NCBI GenBank assembly: GCA_902825215.1
Contig: LR782234.1
Coordinates: 1,364,001-1,428,000, forward strand
Direction of reading: 5' to 3'
Origin: Pseudomonas fluorescens
Lineage (GTDB): Bacteria; Pseudomonadota; Gammaproteobacteria; Pseudomonadales; Pseudomonadaceae
DNA length: 64,000 nucleotides
The notes beneath the pieces are model-generated. The model ran no database searches and was not told where the DNA came from. It saw only the letters and a list, made by a program, of their open reading frames with translations. Each line of letters opens with the position of its first letter. Position 1 is the first letter of the stretch. The position numbers and the translations under genes are program-made. Positions 39,151 to 46,704 of the stretch are shown here, piece after piece.

Positions 39151-40074
39151 ATGGATTATCCAAAAAGCGTCCCCAGCGTCGGCCTGGTCGATGGCCGCTT
39201 CGTCGATGAAAACCCGGTGGCGGGCACTCCGGGATCTTTGATTCCGGCGGCGTGGGGCAACAGTGTTACGCAGGAAATTCTCAACGCGATCAAGGCTGGC
39301 GGGTTGACGCCGGATGAAGCCAGAACCGATCAGTTGGCGACGGCAATCGGTGCCTTGGTCGATTTCACCAGACTGAAGAACACCCCGACGACTTTGAGTG
39401 GCTACGGCATCACCGATGCGGTGGGGCGGCTACTGGCTGTTCGGCAGATCGAGGCGGTAGGGATCACGTTGTATGTGCCGAATCCGAAAGCAAAACGCAT
39501 TCGCGTGCGATTGGTCGGTGCTGGTGGTTCTGGCGGTGGTTGCGGGCCCGTGCCCGCTGGCAGCCAGATTCTCGGTGGTGGAGGTGGTTCAGGTGGTTAT
39601 GCAGAAAGCCTGTATGACGTGACGGCGCAAATGTCCGCCGGGGTGCCCGTCTCTCTGGGCGCGGGTGGTGCTGTCAGCAACAGCACAGGCATGTCGGGAG
39701 GCGGTGCATCTTTTGGCGCTTACATGAGCGTTTCAGGAGGCGGCGGCGGGCAAAAGCTTGCCATTGTCGTCACGGGCACGTCATCCGGTTTCATTCAGGG
39801 TGGCGTAGGCGGGACGGTAACGGGCGGCAATCTTTGCAATGCGCGGGGTGTATCGGGCGGATTTGGCATGAGCAACGCCAATTGGGGCTTGCTCTCCGGT
39901 TGCGGAGCGGCCAGCGCCTTTGACGGAGGCGGTCCGTTCACGGGCTCGAACACCAACGGCAGCGCCGGTATCCGTGGCTCCGGTGGCAGTGGTTCATGCT
40001 CGGTCAACGCAACGGCCTCGGTGGTGAGCGGCGCCGGCGGCAACGCCTTCTGCGAAATCTGGGAGTACGAATAA
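39151..40074 (+). CDS. Tail fibre 2 of tail B (glycine-rich adhesin domain)
   Basis: 307 residues with the same 70-residue anchor as the other fibres, then TLSGYGITDAVG, then a strongly Gly-rich domain (about 125-300: VGAGGSGGG, GGGGGSGGY, GGVGGTVTGG) ending CEIWEYE. Gly-rich sheets of this kind form polyglycine-type adhesive tips in some phage fibres. The C-terminus is unrelated to that of fibres 1, 3 and 4. The stop overlaps its chaperone (TAATG). Confidence 0.8.
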   Translation: MDYPKSVPSVGLVDGRFVDENPVAGTPGSLIPAAWGNSVTQEILNAIKAGGLTPDEARTDQLATAIGALVDFTRLKNTPTTLSGYGITDAVGRLLAVRQIEAVGITLYVPNPKAKRIRVRLVGAGGSGGGCGPVPAGSQILGGGGGSGGYAESLYDVTAQMSAGVPVSLGAGGAVSNSTGMSGGGASFGAYMSVSGGGGGQKLAIVVTGTSSGFIQGGVGGTVTGGNLCNARGVSGGFGMSNANWGLLSGCGAASAFDGGGPFTGSNTNGSAGIRGSGGSGSCSVNATASVVSGAGGNAFCEIWEYE

Positions 40075-40541
40075 TGGCTATTTATGCTCGGGTCGAACAC
40101 GGCGTGGTCGTAGAACGGATCGACACCGGTGACTACGTCATCAACCAGTTGTTTGCACCGTCCTTTGTCGAGTCGATGGTTCTGATTCCAGATGACCGAC
40201 AAATCGAAATCGGCGCGTCGCTCGACGCGCTTCCAGCCACCGATGAACCATCGTCAGCAGCGCAGAATTCGCTGCTCCTGCAGGCGTCCATCAGTGCAGA
40301 AGTCGAATCCTCGACATCCGCACGCGGCTGGCGCCAGGCGTCGCTGGCGGCGACCGAATGGCTGGTCACTCGCCATCGTGACGAGCAGGCGCTGGGACGC
40401 GGCACTCACCTCCAGGCCGCGCACTATCTGCAACTGCTTGAATACCGCCAGGCGCTGCGTGACTGGCCCGGCTCGCCAGGCTTTCCGGCGATGGATTCCC
40501 GGCCGGCAGTGCCGCAGTGGCTGGCTCATTCGATCGATTGA
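40074..40541 (+). CDS. Tail fibre assembly chaperone 2, tail B
   Basis: 155 residues from the ATG overlapping the fibre 2 stop. The last 60 residues carry WLVTRHRDEQ and EYRQALRDWPGSPGFP.., nearly the same as chaperone 3 at 41498 (YRQALRDWPDQPEFP). N-terminal halves differ, as expected if they recognise different fibre tips. Confidence 0.78.
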   Translation: MAIYARVEHGVVVERIDTGDYVINQLFAPSFVESMVLIPDDRQIEIGASLDALPATDEPSSAAQNSLLLQASISAEVESSTSARGWRQASLAATEWLVTRHRDEQALGRGTHLQAAHYLQLLEYRQALRDWPGSPGFPAMDSRPAVPQWLAHSID

Positions 40542-40574
40542 GTCGTCGCACAATTTCAATCAAGGAGATGAACA

Positions 40575-41495
40575 TTGGACTATCCCAAAAGTGTGCCCAG
40601 TGTCGGGTTGGTCAATGGCCAATTCGTTGATGAAGACGTAGTTGCCGCTACACCCGGCTCGCTGATCCCGGCGGCATGGGGCAATGGTGTGACGCAGGAA
40701 ATCCTCAATGTCGTCCAGGCGGCGGGAATGACACCCAGCGAGGCATCCAATAATCAATTGTTGGCAGCGTTGCGCAGCGCGGCGCTGTTCACCACCGCTA
40801 CGCAGTTTGACAGTGGTCGGTCGGTGGCAACCACCGAATTCGTGCAGCGAGCACTGGGCAGCTACGCCAGCGCGCGAGGCATTGCGGGTGCTGCGCAATT
40901 GACGGCGGCGGATGTCGGCTGCTCGATCGGACTGGGCGGCAATGCCGCCTACACCGTGACGCTTCCGGATGCCGCTGCGGTACCGAGTGGCGCCACCATC
41001 AGCTTGCATTGCCGCAACAGTGCGGCGGTAACGGTAGCGAGTAAAACAGGTACGCAGATTAGCCCTCAAGGGGCGTATCTGGCGTCGATTGTAATGAACA
41101 GTGGTGAGAGCGCGAATTTTGTCAGGGAGTCGGGGGTGTGGGTGGTGTATGGCTCGGCCGCGCTGAAGTATTCCGCCAATTACGCCGCACAGTTCGCCAC
41201 CTCGGGATATCAAAAATTTCCGAGCGGTTTGATCGTGCAGTGGGTGACAGGAGGATCCGACGCTAATGGCAATATGTCGGTTTCGTTGCCGGTCAGGTTT
41301 CCTAATGCTGTCATCGGAGGTATGGCCAACGAAGGTTATCCGGCAGGTTGGAGCAATGCCAATGTGACGGTCTGGTCATTTGATGGTGCTAACTCAACGA
41401 CATCTACAGCCGCCGCTCGGGTTCGAAACGTGCTGGCAGGCAGTGTAAAGCCTGAGCCGGGTATCTCGGGTCGCATACTGGTTTGGGGATATTGA
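40575..41495 (+). CDS. Tail fibre 3 of tail B (TTG start, gp53-like knob)
   Basis: 306 residues from a TTG start with AAGGAG upstream; TTG is required to include the conserved DYPKSVPSVGLVNG anchor. VATTEFVQRALGSYAS is shared with fibre 1. The knob contains KFPSGLIVQW, again of the gp53-like type, but the final 60 residues differ from fibre 1. Followed two bases on by its chaperone. Confidence 0.82.
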   Translation: MDYPKSVPSVGLVNGQFVDEDVVAATPGSLIPAAWGNGVTQEILNVVQAAGMTPSEASNNQLLAALRSAALFTTATQFDSGRSVATTEFVQRALGSYASARGIAGAAQLTAADVGCSIGLGGNAAYTVTLPDAAAVPSGATISLHCRNSAAVTVASKTGTQISPQGAYLASIVMNSGESANFVRESGVWVVYGSAALKYSANYAAQFATSGYQKFPSGLIVQWVTGGSDANGNMSVSLPVRFPNAVIGGMANEGYPAGWSNANVTVWSFDGANSTTSTAAARVRNVLAGSVKPEPGISGRILVWGY

Positions 41496-41497
41496 GC

Positions 41498-41929
41498 ATG
41501 GCTATTTATTTTTATGCCCAAACCCTCGGTTTCGACCGGGTCGACGGTTCGCTGACCGAAGTGCCCGAGGGCGCGGTGGAAATTACCCAAGCGCAATATG
41601 CCGAGCTGTTTGCCGGGCAGGCAGCCGGTAAAAGCATCAGCGCCAGCGCCACTGGCCAGCCTGTGCTGATCGATCCGCTTATCGCTCCAATCGCCCTCGC
41701 CAACCGGGAGCGCGCCTGGCGCAACCAGGTGCTTCAGAGCACCCAATGGCTGGTTTTGCGTGATGCCGAAGAACTCGAAACCGGTGAAGGCACGACCCTG
41801 CGCACCGAAGAGTTCAAGCAACTGCTTGCCTATCGCCAGGCGCTGCGCGACTGGCCCGATCAGCCTGAGTTTCCGGATGCGCATTCGCGCCCGATTGAAC
41901 CTGACTGGCTCGGCGCTCTGACTTTATAA
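41498..41929 (+). CDS. Tail fibre assembly chaperone 3, tail B
   Basis: 143 residues from ATG at 41498; the ATG at 41483 lies inside the fibre end and lacks a site. Shares the C-terminal WLVLRDAEELETGEG and YRQALRDWPDQPEFP motif with chaperone 2. Partner of fibre 3. Confidence 0.78.
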   Translation: MAIYFYAQTLGFDRVDGSLTEVPEGAVEITQAQYAELFAGQAAGKSISASATGQPVLIDPLIAPIALANRERAWRNQVLQSTQWLVLRDAEELETGEGTTLRTEEFKQLLAYRQALRDWPDQPEFPDAHSRPIEPDWLGALTL

Positions 41930-41939
41930 GGAATCAATC

Positions 41940-43142
41940 GTGGATTACCCGAAAAGCGTTCCCGGCGCGGGCCTGGTCAACGGCAAGTTCGTTGACGAGG
42001 ACGCCGTCGCCGGTACACCCGGCTCGCTGATTCCAGCGAGTTGGGGCAACAGCGTTACCCAGGAAATACTCAGCGCGATTACCGCAGCGGGGCTGAGCCC
42101 GGACGAACAGCAGACAGATCAATTGGCTCAAGCGATTCGGCAACTGTCCAAGCCAGATCCGATGCAACAGTTTCCGGTGCAGGTTTACCGCAGGAATCTG
42201 CTGATCAATGGCGGATTTGATATCTGGCAGCGCGGGACAACAAATCAGGCCCCGAATGTCGGCGGCTACGTGGCTGATCGTTTCCGTTGTGACTGGAACG
42301 GCAATGCTGCGGTGAATATTTCTCGGCAGGATTTCGCGCCAGGCCAATCCGAAGTGTCGGGCGAGCCCGCTTGTTTTTTACGTTGGCAGCAGACAACAGC
42401 CGGTGTCGGTTCCACTGAACACAAAATTTCTCAATACATCGAGTCGGTCAGAACACTGGCCGGTAAAACCGCCACCGTGACCTTTTGGGCGCGCTCCGAT
42501 GCTACGCGGCCGCTAAAGGTATTCATAACCCAGTACTTTGGAACGACGGGCTCGGAGCCGGTGGTGAAAGCGATTGAGGTTTTTCAGTTGACCACAGCCT
42601 GGGCCAGATATACGGCCACGTTTCAAGTTCCCGTCATCGCCGGAAAAATGCTTGGTACCAATGATTGCCTGAGACTGGCTTTCGATCTTCCACTGAACGT
42701 GGTGCAAACGGTTGACCTGGCGAGAATCCAGTTGGAAGAAGGACCGGTTTCCACGCCGTTCGAATACCGTCCAGCTGCGGAAGAACTGATGTTATGTCAG
42801 CGCTACTACGAGAAGTCGTTCGCGAACCGTTTGCCAGTCCGTGCGAATAACGGCCCAAGTACCTGTATTGCCACGTTCACACAGGCCGCCGCCGCCAACT
42901 CCGGTCAATACGGGATGGCTGTCAGCATGCTGGTCCAGAAGAGAGTACAGCCTACGATCACCCTGTATTGCCCTGGCGAGGCCAGCAATCAACTCTGGAG
43001 CAATGCACTCGGCAAGGCTTGTACCGGTTCGATTGTGCAAAGCGTGACCGAGAGAAGCTTCGCTTTGGGCACAGTGACACCGGTCGGAAGCCTACCCGGG
43101 CAAGTTCTGCAAATCGAGTGGACGGCGGATGCCGAGATTTAG
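41940..43142 (+). CDS. Tail fibre 4 of tail B (GTG start, jelly-roll C-terminus)
   Basis: 400 residues from a GTG preceded by AAGGA. The anchor (DYPKSVPGAGLVNGKFV..) is followed by a large distinct domain beginning NLLINGGFDIWQRG, with YVADRFRCDW, VTFWARSD and VDLARIQLEEGPVSTPFEYRP, typical of carbohydrate-binding jelly rolls in phage fibres. No chaperone follows it, only a 69-residue protein. Confidence 0.82.
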   Translation: MDYPKSVPGAGLVNGKFVDEDAVAGTPGSLIPASWGNSVTQEILSAITAAGLSPDEQQTDQLAQAIRQLSKPDPMQQFPVQVYRRNLLINGGFDIWQRGTTNQAPNVGGYVADRFRCDWNGNAAVNISRQDFAPGQSEVSGEPACFLRWQQTTAGVGSTEHKISQYIESVRTLAGKTATVTFWARSDATRPLKVFITQYFGTTGSEPVVKAIEVFQLTTAWARYTATFQVPVIAGKMLGTNDCLRLAFDLPLNVVQTVDLARIQLEEGPVSTPFEYRPAAEELMLCQRYYEKSFANRLPVRANNGPSTCIATFTQAAAANSGQYGMAVSMLVQKRVQPTITLYCPGEASNQLWSNALGKACTGSIVQSVTERSFALGTVTPVGSLPGQVLQIEWTADAEI

Positions 43143-43151
43143 GAGTGAATA

Positions 43152-43361
43152 ATGAGTTATCAACTGACAGCGTGCGGCGTACTAAGGCTGAGCGATGGAG
43201 CGCATATTCCGCCAGACCCCTTCAACCGCGACTGGTTTGAGTATCAGGCGTGGCTGTCCTCGGGCGGACAAGCGCTGCCAATGGACGAACTACCTGGCGC
43301 GGCCGGAACCCTGAAAACTCTGGCAAATAAATGGCTGGCAGGCATCACTGGCCAGCCGTGA
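43152..43361 (+). CDS. Small protein after fibre 4
   Basis: 69 residues, starting SYQLTACGVLRLSDGAHIPPD with an acidic middle (WFEYQAWLSSGG). Preceded by TAGGAGTGAATA. It occupies the place of a fibre chaperone but has no similarity to the others here. The N-terminal VLRLSDGAHIP.D is reminiscent of short tail-fibre-associated proteins in other phages. Function unknown. Confidence 0.55.
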   Translation: MSYQLTACGVLRLSDGAHIPPDPFNRDWFEYQAWLSSGGQALPMDELPGAAGTLKTLANKWLAGITGQP

Positions 43362-43396
43362 TTCAATCAGGATCAATCCAGGGAGGATCAAGCATT

Positions 43397-43963
43397 ATGC
43401 AAATAACCGAAAACAACCTTATCGACATCATGCCCAACGCCCGCTCCCAAGCGGGCGTTTTTGTTTCTGCACTCAACAGCGCGATGGCTCGCCGTCATAT
43501 CGACTCGCCCAAACGTGTCGCGGCGTTTCTCGCGCAGGTCGGTCACGAGTCCGGGCAATTGCGTTATGTGCGCGAACTGGGCAACAACCAATACCTGAGC
43601 AAATACGACACCGGCACATTGGCGCTGCGTCTGGGTAACACGCCCGAGGCGGACGGCGATGGGCAAAAATATCGGGGGCGTGGGCTCATTCAAATTACTG
43701 GTCGAGCCAACTATCGGCAGTGCAGCCTCGGGCTGTTCGGCGATGAACGTCTGTTATCCCTGCCCGAACTGCTTGAGCAGCCGCAATGGGCAGCCGAATC
43801 CGCGGCATGGTTCTGGGAGCAGAAGGGCCTGAATGAGCTGGCTGATCGTGATCAGTTCAACATCATTACCCGACGCATCAACGGCGGGTTGAACGGCCTG
43901 CAGGATCGCCTGGACATCTGGGCGCGCGCGAGGGCGGTGCTATGCCAATCCCCGGCCGAATGA
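43397..43963 (+). CDS. Endolysin, GH19 chitinase-like
   Basis: 188 residues. FLAQVGHESGQLRYVRE provides catalytic Glu51, and KYRGRGLIQITGRANY is the GH19 signature found in the R-pyocin lytic enzymes. No signal peptide, so it depends on the holin. The ATG at 43397 follows GGGAGGATCA. It lies next to the spanins at the right end of the tailocin region, 28 kb from the holin. Confidence 0.9.
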   Translation: MQITENNLIDIMPNARSQAGVFVSALNSAMARRHIDSPKRVAAFLAQVGHESGQLRYVRELGNNQYLSKYDTGTLALRLGNTPEADGDGQKYRGRGLIQITGRANYRQCSLGLFGDERLLSLPELLEQPQWAAESAAWFWEQKGLNELADRDQFNIITRRINGGLNGLQDRLDIWARARAVLCQSPAE

Positions 43964-44460
43964 TCGGCGTTGTTTTGCTGGCTGCCGCTGCTTTTGCGGC
44001 AGCCTGGCAAATTCAGGACTGGCGCTACGGGCGGCAGCTGGCCGATCAGTTGCGGTTAAACGCTGAATCCGTCAATCAACAGAACCTAGCCGCCGCTACT
44101 GCACAACAGGCCGAGCAGGATAAACGCCTGGCGCTTGAGCAGCGGCTCGCGGCCAGTGAACAAACCCATTTTCGAGCGCTGAGCGATGCCCAACGTGATC
44201 AGGATCGCCTGCGCGATCGTCTTGCTACTGCTGATGTGCGCCTGTCAGTCCTTCTCGACGCCGGCGACGTTGCCCAAGGCTGCAACCTGCCAGCCACCAC
44301 CGGCGCCGGCGGCGTGGATCATGCGACCGTACGCGCCCGACTTGACCCGGCGCATGCTCAACGAATTGTCGCGATCACCGACAGCGGCGACCGCGGACTG
44401 ATCGCCTTGCAGGCCTGTCAGGCGTATGTCAGAGCGCTGGCGCCTGCACATTTTGAATGA
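43942..44460 (+). CDS. Rz-like inner-membrane spanin
   Basis: 172 residues with one N-terminal membrane helix (about 6-24, MIGVVLLAAAAFAAAW) and a long coiled-coil periplasmic region rich in Gln, Ala and Arg (about 40-110). Overlaps the endolysin by 22 bases. With Rz1 it fuses inner and outer membranes at the last step of lysis. Confidence 0.85.
   Translation: MPIPGRMIGVVLLAAAAFAAAWQIQDWRYGRQLADQLRLNAESVNQQNLAAATAQQAEQDKRLALEQRLAASEQTHFRALSDAQRDQDRLRDRLATADVRLSVLLDAGDVAQGCNLPATTGAGGVDHATVRARLDPAHAQRIVAITDSGDRGLIALQACQAYVRALAPAHFE
44186..44401 (+). CDS. Rz1-like outer-membrane lipoprotein spanin, embedded in Rz
   Basis: 71 residues in the +1 frame within the Rz gene. A short basic N-terminus and hydrophobic core end in a lipobox-like LLMCAC, followed by a Pro-rich mature part (TCQPPPAPAAW) as in classical Rz1 proteins. 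The complete nesting is the lambda arrangement. Confidence 0.75.
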   Translation: MPNVIRIACAIVLLLLMCACQSFSTPATLPKAATCQPPPAPAAWIMRPYAPDLTRRMLNELSRSPTAATAD

Positions 44461-44528
44461 TTGTGTGTATTGAAAGAGCAACCGGCTCGTGTACGGTGGT
44501 ACGCATTCCACACGATCCGGAGTGCGCC

Positions 44529-45029
44529 GTGAAAGAGATCACCCAACTGGCCGCCGAACTTGGCCGACGTCTGCAAGTGCTCAACGCTCATGTGACCACC
44601 GCCGAGTCCTGTACCGGTGGCGGTATCGCCGAAGCGATTACCCGGATTCCGGGGAGTTCGGCGTGGTTTGAAGCCGGTTACGTGACCTATTCCAACCGGC
44701 AGAAGACCCAGCAACTGAATGTGCCGGCCGAGCTGTTCGAGACGGTGGGTGCGGTCAGTCGCGAGGTGGTCGAGGCGATGGCACGTGGCGCGCAGGACAA
44801 GAGCCTGGCGCGGTTTGCCGTGGCGGTCAGCGGGGTGGCCGGGCCGGACGGCGGCTCGCCGAGCAAACCGGTCGGCACGGTGTGGCTGGCATGGGCAGTG
44901 GGCGATGCGGTTTCCAGCGAGGTTCAGCACTTCCCCGGCAACCGTGACGAGGTCCGCCGACAAACGGTGAGGGCCGCGTTAGAGGGGCTGTTGCGACTAG
45001 CGGCACGAGAAATCGAAAATCAGGGGTAG
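44529..45029 (+). CDS. pncC: Nicotinamide-nucleotide amidohydrolase PncC (CinA C-terminal domain)
   Basis: 166 residues from a GTG preceded by CCGGAG; upstream ATG at 44457 overlaps the spanin end and is unlikely. The [11 protein letters not shown] motif and [11 protein letters not shown] mark the PncC family, which deamidates NMN in NAD recycling. Stand-alone C-terminal CinA form, as usual in Pseudomonas. It marks the right border of the tailocin region. Confidence 0.92.
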   Translation: MKEITQLAAELGRRLQVLNAHVTTAESCTGGGIAEAITRIPGSSAWFEAGYVTYSNRQKTQQLNVPAELFETVGAVSREVVEAMARGAQDKSLARFAVAVSGVAGPDGGSPSKPVGTVWLAWAVGDAVSSEVQHFPGNRDEVRRQTVRAALEGLLRLAAREIENQG

Positions 45030-45056
45030 GCGATCTTCGAACGCTGTGGAATAATA

Positions 45057-45072
45057 CTGGCTACTTATACAG
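45057..45072 (+). promoter_or_regulatory. LexA (SOS) box upstream of recA
   Basis: CTG-GCTACTTATA-CAG, the CTG-N10-CAG form of the gammaproteobacterial SOS box, 40 bases before the recA ATG. It implies damage-inducible recA, and through it repressor cleavage at 12556. Confidence 0.82.
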
Positions 45073-45112
45073 GTGTTGGCCGTCAGGCCTTATTGATTAC
45101 GTGAGGACTTTA

Positions 45113-46171
45113 ATGGACGACAACAAGAAGAAAGCCTTGGCTGCGGCCCTGGGTCAGATCGAACGTCAATTCGGCAAGGGTGCCGTAATGCGTATGGGCG
45201 ATCAGGACCGTCAGGCGATCCCGGCCATCTCCACTGGCTCTCTGGGTCTGGACATTGCACTCGGCATCGGCGGCCTGCCAAAAGGTCGTATCGTTGAAAT
45301 CTACGGTCCTGAATCTTCCGGTAAAACCACGCTGACGCTGTCGGTGATCGCCCAGGCGCAAAAAGCCGGCGCGACCTGCGCATTCGTCGACGCCGAACAC
45401 GCCCTCGATCCAGAGTACGCCGGCAAACTGGGCGTCAACGTTGATGACCTGCTGGTTTCCCAGCCGGACACCGGCGAGCAGGCACTGGAAATCACCGACA
45501 TGCTGGTGCGCTCCAACGCCGTTGACGTGATCATCGTCGACTCCGTGGCTGCGCTGGTACCGAAGGCTGAAATCGAAGGCGAAATGGGTGACATGCACGT
45601 GGGCCTGCAAGCCCGTCTGATGTCCCAGGCGCTGCGTAAGATCACCGGTAACATCAAGAACGCCAACTGCCTGGTGATCTTCATCAACCAGATCCGCATG
45701 AAGATCGGCGTGATGTTCGGTAGCCCGGAAACCACCACCGGTGGTAACGCGCTGAAGTTCTACGCCTCTGTTCGTCTCGACATCCGCCGTACCGGCGCGG
45801 TGAAGGAAGGCGACGAAGTGGTCGGCAGCGAAACCCGCGTCAAGGTTGTGAAGAACAAGGTCGCTTCGCCGTTCCGTCAGGCCGAGTTCCAGATTCTTTA
45901 CGGCAAGGGTATCTACCTCAACGGCGAGATGATCGATCTGGGCGTACTGCACGGTTTCGTTGAAAAATCCGGCGCCTGGTATGCCTACGAAGGCACCAAG
46001 ATCGGTCAGGGCAAGGCCAACTCGGCCAAGTTCCTGGCGGACAATCCGGAAATCGCCGCGAAGCTCGAGAAGCAACTGCGTGACAAGCTGCTGTCGCCAG
46101 CAGTGATTGCTGATTCCAAGGCTTCCGCTGTCAAGGAAACCGAAGACGATCTGGCTGACGCTGATATCTGA
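45113..46171 (+). CDS. recA: Recombinase RecA
   Basis: 352 residues. Walker [10 protein letters not shown] around residue 67, GMDALxF-like [27 protein letters not shown] and a variable acidic C-terminus ([11 protein letters not shown]). Filaments on single-stranded DNA catalyse strand exchange and promote self-cleavage of LexA and S24 repressors, including probably the tailocin repressor in this window. The ATG at 45113 follows GTGAGGAC. recX follows eight bases after the stop. Confidence 0.99.
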   Translation: MDDNKKKALAAALGQIERQFGKGAVMRMGDQDRQAIPAISTGSLGLDIALGIGGLPKGRIVEIYGPESSGKTTLTLSVIAQAQKAGATCAFVDAEHALDPEYAGKLGVNVDDLLVSQPDTGEQALEITDMLVRSNAVDVIIVDSVAALVPKAEIEGEMGDMHVGLQARLMSQALRKITGNIKNANCLVIFINQIRMKIGVMFGSPETTTGGNALKFYASVRLDIRRTGAVKEGDEVVGSETRVKVVKNKVASPFRQAEFQILYGKGIYLNGEMIDLGVLHGFVEKSGAWYAYEGTKIGQGKANSAKFLADNPEIAAKLEKQLRDKLLSPAVIADSKASAVKETEDDLADADI

Positions 46172-46179
46172 TCGCAGCG

Positions 46180-46650
46180 ATGACCACCGTCGTACTCGAT
46201 ACACTCGTCGCAGTGCGACGAACCGCTATGGACCTGCTCGCGCGGCGCGAGCATGGTCGAGTTGAGCTGACGCGCAAGTTGCGCCAGCGCGGCGCTGAAG
46301 CGGAGATGATCGAAACAGCCCTCGACCGATTGACGGAAGAGGGACTGCTTTCCGAAGCCCGTTACCTCGAAAGTTTTGTTTCGTACCGTGCCCGTTCTGG
46401 CTATGGCCCTCTGCGGATTCGTGAGGAGCTGAGCCAGCGTGGTCTGCAGCGTGCCGATATCGAGCTCGCCCTGCGCGAAAGCGGTATCAACTGGCAGGAG
46501 CAACTTCAGGAAACTTGGCGGCGCAAGTTCTCAGGACATCTACCGATTGATGCGAAAGAGCGGGCCAAACAAGGCCGGTTCCTGGCGTATCGGGGCTTCT
46601 CGATGGAAACGATCAACCGCTTGTTCAGCGGTCGCGGCATGGATGACTAG
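46180..46650 (+). CDS. recX: Regulatory protein RecX
   Basis: 156 residues, a family of three-helix repeats that bind in the RecA groove and limit filament growth. Typical [40 protein letters not shown] and [16 protein letters not shown] motifs. Probably co-transcribed with recA, ending in a strong bidirectional terminator. Confidence 0.95.
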   Translation: MTTVVLDTLVAVRRTAMDLLARREHGRVELTRKLRQRGAEAEMIETALDRLTEEGLLSEARYLESFVSYRARSGYGPLRIREELSQRGLQRADIELALRESGINWQEQLQETWRRKFSGHLPIDAKERAKQGRFLAYRGFSMETINRLFSGRGMDD

Positions 46651-46661
46651 AACGATTCAAT

Positions 46662-46700
46662 AAAAACGGCCCGCTATGAAAATAGCGGGCCTTTTTTTTT
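46662..46700. terminator. Bidirectional terminator between recX and the LOG gene
   Basis: GGCCCGCTA / TAGCGGGCC stem with nine T on the plus strand and five A before it (T-run for the minus strand), serving both convergent genes. Confidence 0.88.
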
Positions 46701-46704
46701 GCTC

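Noticed and set aside
15410..43361. Extracellular contractile injection system (eCIS) or type VI secretion
   Set aside because: No AAA+ ATPase, multiple-sheath eCIS set, or membrane complex; the gene orders match P2/R-pyocin and Mu tails.
15000..44460. Complete prophage
   Set aside because: No integrase, attachment-site repeats, replication, portal, terminase or capsid genes; both modules are tails only.
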